Under the pieces are notes generated by a model. It saw nothing but the letters and a program-made list of their open reading frames with translations. It was not told the origin of the DNA and ran no database searches. Shown here one piece after another: positions 20,051 through 32,402 of a DNA stretch of 64,000 nt. The position numbers and the translations under genes are program-made. Source of the DNA: Pectobacterium peruviense (GTDB taxonomy: Bacteria > Pseudomonadota > Gammaproteobacteria > Enterobacterales > Enterobacteriaceae); assembly GCF_002847345.1 (NCBI RefSeq), contig NZ_LXFV01000001.1, positions 124,001-188,000 on the forward strand, given 5' to 3'. The number at the start of each line of letters is the position of its first letter. The first letter of the stretch is position 1.

Positions 20051-20207
20051 GCCGATATAACAGGCGTCTCGCGTGAGATTGGTGGCCTGATTTTTGAACA
20101 ACCGCTGTCGGGGTGACCGATACGTCGGACGATCAGGAATGTCAGGTTATCGGAGAGTATGCGCGTGTGGCGTCAAATTCTTCATGATAAGTTCTAAGGA
20201 TTTACGG

Positions 20208-21374
20208 ATGGCCAAAGGTAACAAGATCCCCCTAACGTTTCATACCTACCAGGATTCAGCAACCGGCACCGAAGTTGTGCGTCTAACCCCGCCCGATGTT
20301 ATCTGCCACCGCAATTATTTCTACCAGAAGTGTTTCTTCAATGACGGTAGCAAGCTGCTGTTTGGCGCTGCATTTGATGGCCCATGGAACTACTATCTGC
20401 TGGATTTAAAAGAGCAGAACGCCACACAGTTGACGGAAGGCAAAGGCGATAACACCTTTGGTGGTTTCCTGTCTCCGAACGACGATGCGCTGTATTACGT
20501 GAAAAATACCCGCAATCTGATGCGTGTTGATTTGGCTACGCTGGAAGAGAAAACGATTTATCAGGTGCCTGACGACTGGGTCGGCTACGGTACTTGGGTT
20601 GCCAACTCCGATTGCACCAAAATGGTCGGTATTGAGATCAAGAAAGAAGACTGGAAGCCACTGACCGATTGGAAAAAATTCCAGGAGTTCTACTTCACTA
20701 ACCCTTGCTGTCGTCTGATTCGCGTCGATTTGGTAACGGGCGAAGCAGAGACTATCCTTCAGGAAAATCAATGGCTGGGTCACCCAATCTACCGTCCAGG
20801 TGATGACAACACGGTTGCTTTCTGTCACGAAGGCCCGCATGACTTGGTTGATGCCCGTATGTGGTTCATCAACGAAGATGGTACCAACATGCGTAAAGTG
20901 AAAGAGCATGCTGAAGGCGAAAGCTGCACTCACGAATTCTGGGTGCCAGATGGTTCAGCGATGATTTATGTCTCTTACCTTAAAGACGACACCAACCGCT
21001 ATATTCGCAGTATCGATCCCGTTACGCTGGAAGATCGCCAACTGCGCGTTATGCCGCCGTGCTCTCACTTGATGAGTAACTATGATGGCACGCTGTTGGT
21101 CGGTGATGGTTCCGATGCACCGGTCGACGTGCAGGATGATGGTGGCTACAAAATTGAGAACGATCCGTTCCTGTATGTTTTCAACCTGAAAACGGGCAAA
21201 GAACATCGTATTGCGCAGCACAATACATCCTGGGAAGTGTTGGAAGGGGACCGTCAGGTCACTCACCCGCACCCATCTTTCACGCCGGATAATAAACAGG
21301 TTCTGTTTACTTCTGACGTAGATGGAAAACCAGCGCTGTATCTGGCGAAGGTTCCTGATTCAGTCTGGAACTAA
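20208..21374 (+). CDS. ogl: oligogalacturonate lyase
   Basis: The 388-residue protein starts MAKGNKIPLTFHTYQDSATG, the length and sequence expected for cytoplasmic Ogl (PL22, seven-bladed propeller). It cleaves digalacturonate and unsaturated digalacturonate to 5-keto-4-deoxyuronate. No signal peptide. His residues for Mn binding lie in VICHRNYF, CHEGPHD and SCTHEFW. ATG 20208 has AAGGA at 20196-20200; the frame is open upstream but unlike the family. Repressor gene kdgR follows in the same direction after a terminator. Confidence 0.96.
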   Translation: MAKGNKIPLTFHTYQDSATGTEVVRLTPPDVICHRNYFYQKCFFNDGSKLLFGAAFDGPWNYYLLDLKEQNATQLTEGKGDNTFGGFLSPNDDALYYVKNTRNLMRVDLATLEEKTIYQVPDDWVGYGTWVANSDCTKMVGIEIKKEDWKPLTDWKKFQEFYFTNPCCRLIRVDLVTGEAETILQENQWLGHPIYRPGDDNTVAFCHEGPHDLVDARMWFINEDGTNMRKVKEHAEGESCTHEFWVPDGSAMIYVSYLKDDTNRYIRSIDPVTLEDRQLRVMPPCSHLMSNYDGTLLVGDGSDAPVDVQDDGGYKIENDPFLYVFNLKTGKEHRIAQHNTSWEVLEGDRQVTHPHPSFTPDNKQVLFTSDVDGKPALYLAKVPDSVWN

Positions 21375-21386
21375 TAATACTAATAA

Positions 21387-21420
21387 ATCCGCGCCACGTT
21401 TCATGGTGCGGATTATTTTA
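21387..21420 (+). terminator. terminator of ogl
   Basis: ATCCGCGCCA and TGGTGCGGAT pair (one G-T) around a 7-nt loop, followed by TATTTT. Confidence 0.75.
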
Positions 21421-21588
21421 AAATATTTACTTACATATTATTTTATTAAGTCTCTGACGCGGTTATTTCTCAAACTTAACTTGATTATCGTTATTGCTCC
21501 ATTGCCATAATCAAAGCGTTCCCTTTATACTAAAACCATTGTTCTATTTTTTTTAAAACAAAAAAACCTGAGTAGGGTAACCACAAAA

Positions 21589-22380
21589 ATGGCTATTGCA
21601 GATTTAGATAAACAACCCGATTCCGTGTCGTCCGTTTTAAAGGTTTTTGGTATTTTGCAGGCATTAGGTGAAGAGAGAGAAATTGGTATTACCGAGCTTT
21701 CTCAGCGAGTCATGATGTCTAAGAGTACCGTTTACCGCTTCTTGCAGACGATGAAATCCCTGGGCTATGTCGCGCAGGAAGGTGAATCAGAGAAATATTC
21801 GCTGACGCTCAAGTTGTTTGAACTTGGTGCAAAAGCATTGCAGAACGTAGACTTAATCCGCAGTGCGGATATACAGATGCGCGAGTTGTCTGTGCTGACG
21901 CGGGAAACGATCCACCTTGGCGCGTTGGATGAAGACGGCATCGTTTATATCCACAAGATTGATTCTATGTATAACCTGCGCATGTATTCGCGCATTGGTC
22001 GCCGTAATCCATTGCACAGTACCGCAATTGGTAAAGTGCTGTTGGCGTGGCGCGATCGCGGTGAAGTGGAAGAGGTTCTGTCTACTGTCGAATTCACGCG
22101 GAGTACGCCGCACACGCTGTGTACTGCGGAAGATCTTCTCAATCAATTGGATGTCGTGCGCGAGCAAGGCTACGGGGAAGATAAAGAAGAACAGGAAGAA
22201 GGGCTGCGTTGTATCGCTGTGCCAGTATTCGACCGTTTTGGCGTGGTGATTGCTGGCCTCAGTATTTCTTTCCCAACGATTCGTTTTTCGGAAGACAACA
22301 AACACGAATATGTGGCCATGCTGCACACCGCAGCCAGAAATATCTCTGAGCAAATGGGCTACCACGATTACCCTTTCTGA
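21589..22380 (+). CDS. kdgR: IclR-family repressor of pectin genes KdgR
   Basis: The 263-residue protein has a winged helix-turn-helix (GITELSQRVMMSKSTVYRFLQTMKSLGYV, about 34-62) and an IclR effector domain with HSTAIGKVLLAW and GLRCIAVPVFDRFGVVIAGLSIS. It is the KdgR repressor that senses KDG and controls pel, kdu, tog, ogl and kdgM genes in soft-rot bacteria (established). Candidate operators occur at ogl, kdgM, pelW and kdgF in this window. None was found at its own promoter. Confidence 0.96.
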   Translation: MAIADLDKQPDSVSSVLKVFGILQALGEEREIGITELSQRVMMSKSTVYRFLQTMKSLGYVAQEGESEKYSLTLKLFELGAKALQNVDLIRSADIQMRELSVLTRETIHLGALDEDGIVYIHKIDSMYNLRMYSRIGRRNPLHSTAIGKVLLAWRDRGEVEEVLSTVEFTRSTPHTLCTAEDLLNQLDVVREQGYGEDKEEQEEGLRCIAVPVFDRFGVVIAGLSISFPTIRFSEDNKHEYVAMLHTAARNISEQMGYHDYPF

Positions 22381-22399
22381 TATTCCCTATCGATTCTTG

Positions 22400-22428
22400 A
22401 GCCTGTCTTTATCGACAGGCTTTTTTTT
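22400..22428 (+). terminator. terminator of kdgR
   Basis: AGCCTGTC and GACAGGCT, 8-bp stem with 6-nt loop, then a long T run. Confidence 0.9.
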
Positions 22429-22565
22429 TATTTTTGTACCAGTACCATAGCGATGTGCATCAACATGATGCGGTTAACGGATGGGTTTGGGTATCGAACT
22501 TGGCTATGCCACGGTGTTAAGATAGCCGACAGGTACTGTCATAGGTAGTTATAAGTGGAGTCGTT

Positions 22566-22829
22566 GTGAACATATTAGAAGTGGTTTTTGTCTTGCTGGT
22601 TGTGCTGTTGGCGGCGCTGGTCTGGTTTTTTGTCAATCGGGCGAGTGTCAGAGCAAATGAGCAAGTGAAATTGCTGCAAGAGATCGTAGAGCAGCAACGT
22701 CAGCAGTTAGCATTATTGAAAAAATTGCTGCCCCAGAATGTAGAGAAAAGCGAGCCTGAAACGCTTGCTGCCGAGCTCGATAGTGATGATGTAGAGCTAA
22801 CGTTTAAAAGTGTCATCCCTGAACGTTAA
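22566..22829 (+). CDS. yebO: YebO-like small inner membrane protein
   Basis: The 87-residue protein has one N-terminal membrane segment (VVFVLLVVLLAALVWFFVNRAS) followed by a charged helical tail (NEQVKLLQEIVEQQRQQLALLKKLL). The WFF(V/I)NRAS-x-R-x-NEQ stretch matches E. coli YebO. GTG start at 22566 with GGAG at 22557-22560. In E. coli it sits by mgrB and kdgR; the kdgR neighbour is kept, but no mgrB ORF is visible in the 185-bp gap. Function unknown. Confidence 0.8.
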   Translation: MNILEVVFVLLVVLLAALVWFFVNRASVRANEQVKLLQEIVEQQRQQLALLKKLLPQNVEKSEPETLAAELDSDDVELTFKSVIPER

Positions 22830-22942
22830 TGGCTCAGTCACTGTGTCGCGCCTTTGCCTGTTTACGCCATCTTTCATGCTGATGGTGCGAACAGGTATTG
22901 AGATAAAAAGAAAGAAGGCTTTACAGGAAGCTCAAAAATAAC

Positions 22943-24349
22943 ATGGCAAATGCTCAAAACAACATAGCAGATGATCAACAGGAACTGGTTTTAAAACGAG
23001 GGTTAAAAAACCGACATATTCAGCTGATTGCGCTGGGTGGTGCGATTGGTACTGGATTGTTTCTAGGAATATCGCAGACTATCCAAATGGCAGGGCCGTC
23101 CGTTTTATTGGGCTACGCTATCGCCGGAATGATTGCGTTTCTGATTATGAGACAGTTGGGTGAGATGGTGGTGGAAGAGCCCGTTGCGGGTTCGTTCAGC
23201 CATTTTGCTTTTAAATACTGGGGTGACTTTGCAGGATTTCTGGCTGGCTGGAACTACTGGGCGATGTTTATTCTGGTCGGGATGGCTGAGCTGACGGCCG
23301 TAGGGATTTACATCCAATATTGGTGGCCTGAGACGCCGACCTGGCTGTCCGCAGCGATATTCTTCGTGCTGATTAACCTTATCAATTTGGTTAATGTGAA
23401 GATGTTTGGGGAAACAGAATTCTGGTTCGCTATTATCAAAGTGCTTGCCATCGTCGGGATGATTGTCTTCGGCAGTTGGCTGTTGCTGAGTGGTAATGGC
23501 GGCGAAACGGCAACGGTACGTAACTTATGGATCCATGGCGGATTCATGCCGAATGGCGCAAGCGGATTGATCATGGCAATGGCAGTGATCATGTTTTCAT
23601 TCGGTGGTTTGGAGTTAGTCGGGATCACGGCTGCTGAAGCTGCCGATCCGAAACGCTCTATTCCTCAGGCAACCAATCAGGTGGTATATCGCATCCTGAT
23701 TTTCTATATCGGCGCGCTATCGATTTTGTTATCGCTCTATCCATGGGGAAATGTGGTTGGCGGCGGCAGCCCGTTTGTTCTGATTTTCCATGCACTGAAC
23801 AGCAACATAGTGGCAAACGTACTTAACGTTGTGGTGCTGACGGCGGCGCTATCGGTGTATAACAGCGGTGTATATTGCAATAGTCGGATGCTGTACGGCT
23901 TGGCAAAACAGGGCAATGCGCCGAAATCTCTCGCCAAGGTCAATGCACGTGGTGTTCCCGTCCGTTCTATCGCGCTATCAGCGCTAGCGACTTCACTGGG
24001 TGTGGCGATTAACTATCTGATGCCGGGTAAAGCCTTTGAACTGTTGATGGCGCTGGTGGTGTCAACGCTGGTAATTAACTGGATCATGATCTGCTTTGCA
24101 CACCTGCGTTTTCGTCAGGCAATGATAGAGAAGGGGATTGAGCCTGCGTTTAAAGCCTTCTGGTATCCGTGGGGTAACTATCTGTGTCTGGCGTTTCTGG
24201 CGGGGATTTTGGTGATTATGCTGTTGTCGCCGGGGATTCGCATTTCGGTATTGTTAATTCCGTTCTGGATTGCTCTCATTTGGCTTGGCTTCCGGTTCTC
24301 CCGCAAAAATAATGCTAGTGCTGCGCTGAAGTCGACTCAAACGCAGTAA
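22943..24349 (+). CDS. pheP: aromatic amino acid permease, PheP/AroP type
   Basis: The 468-residue APC-family protein has twelve membrane segments and the family motifs LKRGLKNRHIQLIALGGAIGTGLFLG and AEAADPKRSIPQATNQVVYRI. Several stretches favour PheP over AroP (IQMAGPxVLLGY, GIYIQYWWP, ETEFWFAxIKVLAIxGMI, INWIMICFAHLRFR), so phenylalanine is the likely main substrate; AroP-like breadth cannot be excluded. AGGAAG precedes the ATG. It is monocistronic. Confidence 0.85.
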   Translation: MANAQNNIADDQQELVLKRGLKNRHIQLIALGGAIGTGLFLGISQTIQMAGPSVLLGYAIAGMIAFLIMRQLGEMVVEEPVAGSFSHFAFKYWGDFAGFLAGWNYWAMFILVGMAELTAVGIYIQYWWPETPTWLSAAIFFVLINLINLVNVKMFGETEFWFAIIKVLAIVGMIVFGSWLLLSGNGGETATVRNLWIHGGFMPNGASGLIMAMAVIMFSFGGLELVGITAAEAADPKRSIPQATNQVVYRILIFYIGALSILLSLYPWGNVVGGGSPFVLIFHALNSNIVANVLNVVVLTAALSVYNSGVYCNSRMLYGLAKQGNAPKSLAKVNARGVPVRSIALSALATSLGVAINYLMPGKAFELLMALVVSTLVINWIMICFAHLRFRQAMIEKGIEPAFKAFWYPWGNYLCLAFLAGILVIMLLSPGIRISVLLIPFWIALIWLGFRFSRKNNASAALKSTQTQ

Positions 24350-24565
24350 GCCGTCTTGTGGCCTGTTCGTCACGATGCAAAGGTGAGCAGGCTACCCATC
24401 CGGCTTTAACACACAACTTATAAGGTGTATTATTGCCTCGACGTTATCCATGTCACGCTAATGCGCGCCTATCGTCGTGTGCATCATGTGTATATATTTC
24501 GCAGAGTACAGAGAAATAGCATGGTTAACACTTTTGATTTTCAATTGATATGCGATTTTTTGCAT

Positions 24566-24586
24566 GTGGGCTTTCGTGTGGCTCAC
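24566..24586 (+). promoter_or_regulatory. thrS translational operator hairpin (tRNA-Thr mimic)
   Basis: GTGGG (24566-24570) and CTCAC (24582-24586) form a hairpin whose loop carries CGT (24575-24577), 22 nt upstream of the thrS ATG. In E. coli ThrRS represses its own translation by binding a leader domain that mimics the tRNA-Thr anticodon arm with CGU in the loop. Assignment by position and loop sequence. Confidence 0.65.
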
Positions 24587-24608
24587 CACTGTAAATAAGG
24601 GAATTATA

Positions 24609-27082
<2,474 letters not shown>

Positions 27083-27156
27083 GGCATTCAAGTAGCAATA
27101 CCGTGCGGCCTTTGTGTTGTGCGGTTTTGTTCGCCTTATCTGATTCGTTTTATTAA

Positions 27157-27375
<219 letters not shown>

Positions 27376-27400
27376 GTAACCTTTTTTTAATTCAGAATAA

Positions 27401-27775
<375 letters not shown>

Positions 27776-27783
27776 GTCAGTTG

Positions 27784-27810
27784 AAAGAGGGAGCTTTGGC
27801 TCCCTCTTTT
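27784..27810 (+). terminator. terminator of the infC-rpmI-rplT unit
   Basis: AAAGAGGGAGC-TTTG-GCTCCCTCTTT, an 11-bp perfect stem followed by T residues. Confidence 0.9.
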
Positions 27811-27847
27811 CGTCACGCACCATATCGTCAAGTACCCTAGTTTTTGT

Positions 27848-27879
27848 TATTCACAAGACTTTTTATTTACAAGACAAGG
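27848..27879. repeat. two 16-bp tandem units before pheM
   Basis: TATTCACAAGACTTTT (27848-27863) and TATTTACAAGACAAGG (27864-27879) share 11 of their first 12 bases. The second ends in the AAGG that may serve pheM translation. Confidence 0.5.
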
Positions 27880-27889
27880 TAACGCAAGT

Positions 27890-27934
27890 ATGAACGCTGC
27901 TATTTTCCGTTTCTTTTTTTACTTTAGCGCCTGA
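27890..27934 (+). CDS. pheM: pheST operon leader peptide PheM
   Basis: A 14-codon ORF reads MNAAIFRFFFYFSA, with five Phe codons, matching the E. coli pheM peptide except for its last residue (T in E. coli). Translation speed across the Phe codons controls the attenuator at 27981-28005, coupling pheST expression to charged tRNA-Phe. Confidence 0.95.
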   Translation: MNAAIFRFFFYFSA

Positions 27935-27980
27935 ACTCAGGGGGCTTTGCGCGTAAGAAAAAAAACGAAAAGTAGCGCTT

Positions 27981-28005
27981 AAGCCTCCCTCAGGGAGGCT
28001 TTTTT
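27981..28005 (+). terminator. pheST attenuator
   Basis: AAGCCTCCC-TCA-GGGAGGCTT followed by a T run, 47 bp after the pheM stop and 92 bp before pheS; the intrinsic terminator of the phenylalanine attenuation system. Confidence 0.92.
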
Positions 28006-28013
28006 GTTTATAA

Positions 28014-29081
<1,068 letters not shown>

Positions 29082-29095
29082 GGCGGGTATACATC

Positions 29096-31483
29096 ATGAA
29101 ATTCAGTGAACTCTGGCTACGCGAGTGGGTAAACCCGGCAGTTGACAGCGAAACGCTATCCGAACAAATCACGATGGCCGGGCTGGAAGTGGATGGAATT
29201 GAACCCGTTGCTGGCGCATTCCACGGTGTGGTTGTCGGTGAGGTGGTTGAATGTGGGCAGCACCCAAATGCAGATAAACTGCGTGTGACGAAAGTCAATG
29301 TAGGCGGCGAGCGCGTGCTGGACATCGTCTGTGGCGCGCCGAACTGCCGCCAAGGCCTGAAAGTGGCGGTAGCGACAGTCGGTGCCGTGTTGCCGGGTGA
29401 TTTCAAAATCAAAGCAGCCAAACTTCGTGGCGAACCGTCTGAAGGCATGCTGTGCTCATTTTCCGAATTGGGTATTTCCGACGATCACGATGGCATCATT
29501 GAACTGCCAGCAGATGCACCGATTGGCACGGATATTCGTGACTACCTGAAGTTAGATGACAACGCGATTGAAATCAGCGTGACGCCAAACCGTGCGGATT
29601 GCTTAGGCATCATCGGCGTGGCACGTGATGTCGCTGTGTTGAATCAGCTGGCGCTGAATGAACCGGTTGTTGAGCCCGTTGCCGCGACGATTCAGGATAC
29701 TTTCCCGATTCAGGTCGACGCACCGCAGGCATGTCCGCGTTATTTAGGCCGTGTAGTGAAAGGCATCAACGTTAAAGCGGCAACGCCATTGTGGATGCGT
29801 GAAAAACTGCGTCGTTGCGGTATTCGTTCTATCGATCCCGTGGTTGACGTGACTAACTACGTTTTGTTGGAACTCGGCCAGCCGATGCACGCATTCGATC
29901 TTGACCGTCTCAACGGCGGCATTATTGTGCGTATGGCAGAAGAAGGTGAAACGCTAACGCTGCTGGATGGCAACAAAGCGACGCTGAATGCGGATACGCT
30001 GGTTATTGCTGACCAACAGAATGCGCTCGCAATGGGCGGCATCTTTGGCGGCGAGCATTCTGGCGTCAACGAAGAAACGCAAAATGTTCTGTTGGAATGT
30101 GCCTATTTTAACCCGCTGTCGATTACCGGACGCGCACGTCGTCAAGGTTTGCACACCGATGCTTCCCACCGTTACGAGCGTGGCGTCGATCCGGCGTTAC
30201 AACACAAAGCGATTGAACGCGCCACTCGTCTGCTGATCGATATTTGTGGTGGCGAAGCAGGTCCGGTCGTTGATGTTACCAGCGACGCTGATTTGCCAAC
30301 GCGCGCAACGATTACGCTGCGTCGTGAGAAGCTGGATCGTCTGATTGGCCATGTTATTGCCGATGAGCAGGTGAGCGATATCCTGCAACGTCTGGGCTGT
30401 AACGTGGTGAAAACCGATGCGGGTTGGCAGGCGACTGCACCAAGCTGGCGCTTCGATATGGAAATTGAAGAGGATTTGGTTGAAGAAGTCGCGCGTATTT
30501 ACGGCTACAACAACATTCCGAATATTCCGACTCAGGCTCCATTGATCATGACCTCGCATCGCGAAGCGTCGCTGTCATTGAAGCGCGTGAAGACATTATT
30601 AGTCGATCACGGCTACCAAGAAGCAATTACTTACAGTTTTGTTGACCCGAAAATTCAGGGGCTAATTCATCCGAATGAGGCGTCGCTGAGCTTGCCGAGC
30701 CCGATTTCTGCAGAGATGTCGGTGATGCGTTTATCGCTGTGGAGCGGCTTGCTGAGCGCAGCAGTGTATAACCAAAACCGTCAACAAAGCCGCCTGCGTC
30801 TGTTTGAAAGCGGTCTACGGTTTGTACCGGATGCGGGTGCTGACCTGGATATTCGTCAAGATCTGATGCTGGCGGGTGTGATTACTGGCACGCGTTATGA
30901 AGAGCATTGGGATCTGGCGCGTCAGGCCGTTGACTTCTATGATTTAAAAGGCGATTTGGAGGCGGTACTCGCGTTGACGGGTAAGTTGTCTGAGGTTGAA
31001 TTCAAGGCCGAAAACAATCCGGCATTGCATCCAGGGCAAAGTGCTGCTATTTATCTGTGCGGAGAACGCATTGGATTTATTGGCGTTATTCACCCAGAAC
31101 TGGAGCGCAAGTTGGATCTTAACGGGCGCACCGTGGTGTTCGAATTGTTGTGGGATAAGGTCGCAGACCGCGTATTGCCTGATGCGAACGAGATTTCCCG
31201 CTTCCCCGCGAACCGTCGCGATATTGCCGTTGTGGTCGCTGAAAATGTCCCTGCGGGCGACATTTTGGCTGAGTGTAAGAAAGTTGGCGCAAATCAGTTA
31301 GTTGGCGTAAACTTATTCGACGTGTACCGAGGGAAGGGCGTAGCGGAAGGTTATAAGAGTCTGGCTATCAGCCTGACCCTGCAAGATACCACGCGTACAC
31401 TGGCAGAAGAGGAAATTGCCGCTACCGTTGCAGAATGCGTAGCAGCATTAAAACAGCGATTCCAAGCATCCTTGAGGGATTGA
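29096..31483 (+). CDS. pheT: phenylalanyl-tRNA synthetase beta subunit
   Basis: The 795-residue protein contains the tRNA-binding OB domain ([25 protein letters not shown]), B3/B4 editing domain, B5 domain and the C-terminal ferredoxin-fold anticodon-binding domain ([14 protein letters not shown]...FDVYRGKGV). Length matches E. coli. ihfA follows 4 bp after the stop, so it is cotranscribed. Confidence 0.98.
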   Translation: MKFSELWLREWVNPAVDSETLSEQITMAGLEVDGIEPVAGAFHGVVVGEVVECGQHPNADKLRVTKVNVGGERVLDIVCGAPNCRQGLKVAVATVGAVLPGDFKIKAAKLRGEPSEGMLCSFSELGISDDHDGIIELPADAPIGTDIRDYLKLDDNAIEISVTPNRADCLGIIGVARDVAVLNQLALNEPVVEPVAATIQDTFPIQVDAPQACPRYLGRVVKGINVKAATPLWMREKLRRCGIRSIDPVVDVTNYVLLELGQPMHAFDLDRLNGGIIVRMAEEGETLTLLDGNKATLNADTLVIADQQNALAMGGIFGGEHSGVNEETQNVLLECAYFNPLSITGRARRQGLHTDASHRYERGVDPALQHKAIERATRLLIDICGGEAGPVVDVTSDADLPTRATITLRREKLDRLIGHVIADEQVSDILQRLGCNVVKTDAGWQATAPSWRFDMEIEEDLVEEVARIYGYNNIPNIPTQAPLIMTSHREASLSLKRVKTLLVDHGYQEAITYSFVDPKIQGLIHPNEASLSLPSPISAEMSVMRLSLWSGLLSAAVYNQNRQQSRLRLFESGLRFVPDAGADLDIRQDLMLAGVITGTRYEEHWDLARQAVDFYDLKGDLEAVLALTGKLSEVEFKAENNPALHPGQSAAIYLCGERIGFIGVIHPELERKLDLNGRTVVFELLWDKVADRVLPDANEISRFPANRRDIAVVVAENVPAGDILAECKKVGANQLVGVNLFDVYRGKGVAEGYKSLAISLTLQDTTRTLAEEEIAATVAECVAALKQRFQASLRD

Positions 31484-31487
31484 ACCT

Positions 31488-31784
31488 ATGGCGCTTACTA
31501 AAGCTGAAATGTCAGAATACCTGTTTGAGAAGCTCGGGCTGAGCAAACGGGATGCCAAAGAGCTAGTCGAGCTGTTTTTTGAAGAAGTTCGTCGCGCTTT
31601 GGAAAATGGCGAGCAGGTCAAGTTGTCAGGTTTTGGCAATTTTGATTTGCGAGACAAGAACCAACGTCCGGGGCGTAACCCAAAAACTGGCGAAGATATT
31701 CCGATTACGGCGCGCCGTGTGGTCACGTTCCGTCCGGGGCAAAAGCTAAAAAGCAGGGTAGAGAACGCCTCTCCCAAAGAGTAA
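31488..31784 (+). CDS. ihfA: integration host factor alpha subunit
   Basis: The 98-residue HU/IHF-family protein [20 protein letters not shown] has the DNA-bending arm with [12 protein letters not shown]. It forms a heterodimer with IhfB. Cotranscribed with pheST, as in E. coli. Confidence 0.98.
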   Translation: MALTKAEMSEYLFEKLGLSKRDAKELVELFFEEVRRALENGEQVKLSGFGNFDLRDKNQRPGRNPKTGEDIPITARRVVTFRPGQKLKSRVENASPKE

Positions 31785-31796
31785 CAGTGTCACCCA

Positions 31797-31820
31797 AAAA
31801 GGCCGCGCAAGCGGCCTTTT
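31797..31820. terminator. bidirectional terminator between ihfA and ygbA
   Basis: AAAAGGCCGC-GCAA-GCGGCCTTTT, a symmetrical hairpin with A and T tracts on both sides, serving the two converging genes. Confidence 0.85.
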
Positions 31821-31825
31821 CCTAT

Positions 31826-32260
31826 CTATACACTTTTCACTTTATCAGCGTCATTGTCTGCTGATGCAGCATGCCGCGCGGCTAAACGAACGGTTCGTTC
31901 GGTTGCCATCTTTGGCGATGTTTCTCTTTTGGGGTAATCCGGCACTGGTCGATGATCGTCAATTAAATGGCGTATTGCCAGAATCGGGTGACGTAGCAAC
32001 ATCCGTGGTCCCGACCAGCGCATAATCGCTTTGATCGCCTCGCGTTTTGCGGGTTGGTAGCAGTGAATAGGGCAATGCTTACACGCGGGTTTATCTTCAC
32101 CGAAATGACAACGCTCCAGACGTTTGATGGCGTAGCTGAATAAGTCCTTATACTGTGCACTCGCTCCGGTTTCAGGGTGATGTTTTTCATACAAATCGAT
32201 CATCAATCCGACGGTACGGATCTCCCGCTGTCGATATTTTCCCAGGGGTTTTCTCGCCAT
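31826..32260 (-). CDS. ygbA: YgbA-type nitrosative-stress protein
   Basis: The 144-residue protein shares with E. coli YgbA the core RQREIxTVxxMIxLYEK and RCxFGEDKPACKxCPxHCYQPxKRExxK...MRWxGPRMLxRHPILxxRHLIDD. Four conserved cysteines in CHFGEDKPACKHCPIHC could bind metal or a cluster. YgbA belongs to the NsrR regulon in E. coli, and an NsrR-like palindrome lies just upstream. The start is uncertain (32260 or 32269). Compared with my recollection of YgbA it carries extra C-terminal residues. Confidence 0.85.
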   Translation of the reverse strand: MARKPLGKYRQREIRTVGLMIDLYEKHHPETGASAQYKDLFSYAIKRLERCHFGEDKPACKHCPIHCYQPAKREAIKAIMRWSGPRMLLRHPILAIRHLIDDHRPVPDYPKRETSPKMATERTVRLAARHAASADNDADKVKSV

Positions 32261-32288
32261 GTTCGTCATGTCCTGATGAAATCACAAT

Positions 32289-32309
32289 AGGTGTATTTTA
32301 AATGCAATT
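32289..32309 (-). promoter_or_regulatory. candidate NsrR operator of ygbA
   Basis: TGTATTTTAAATGCA (32292-32306) is symmetric at 6 of 7 pairs and resembles the NsrR consensus ATGCATTTNAAATGCAT. It lies about 30 bp upstream of ygbA. Confidence 0.5.
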
Positions 32310-32402
32310 TATTGCAAGGGAAACCACTGAAGTCACATCTATGTTTATATGTTTAAAAGGAAGAGGAAAAAGGCGAGGTGGACCCTCGCCGAAAGTAGGT
32401 AA

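Noticed and set aside
22381-22565. Looked for mgrB between kdgR and yebO
   Set aside because: No frame encodes an MgrB-like MKK...C peptide; the gap holds only a terminator and the yebO leader.
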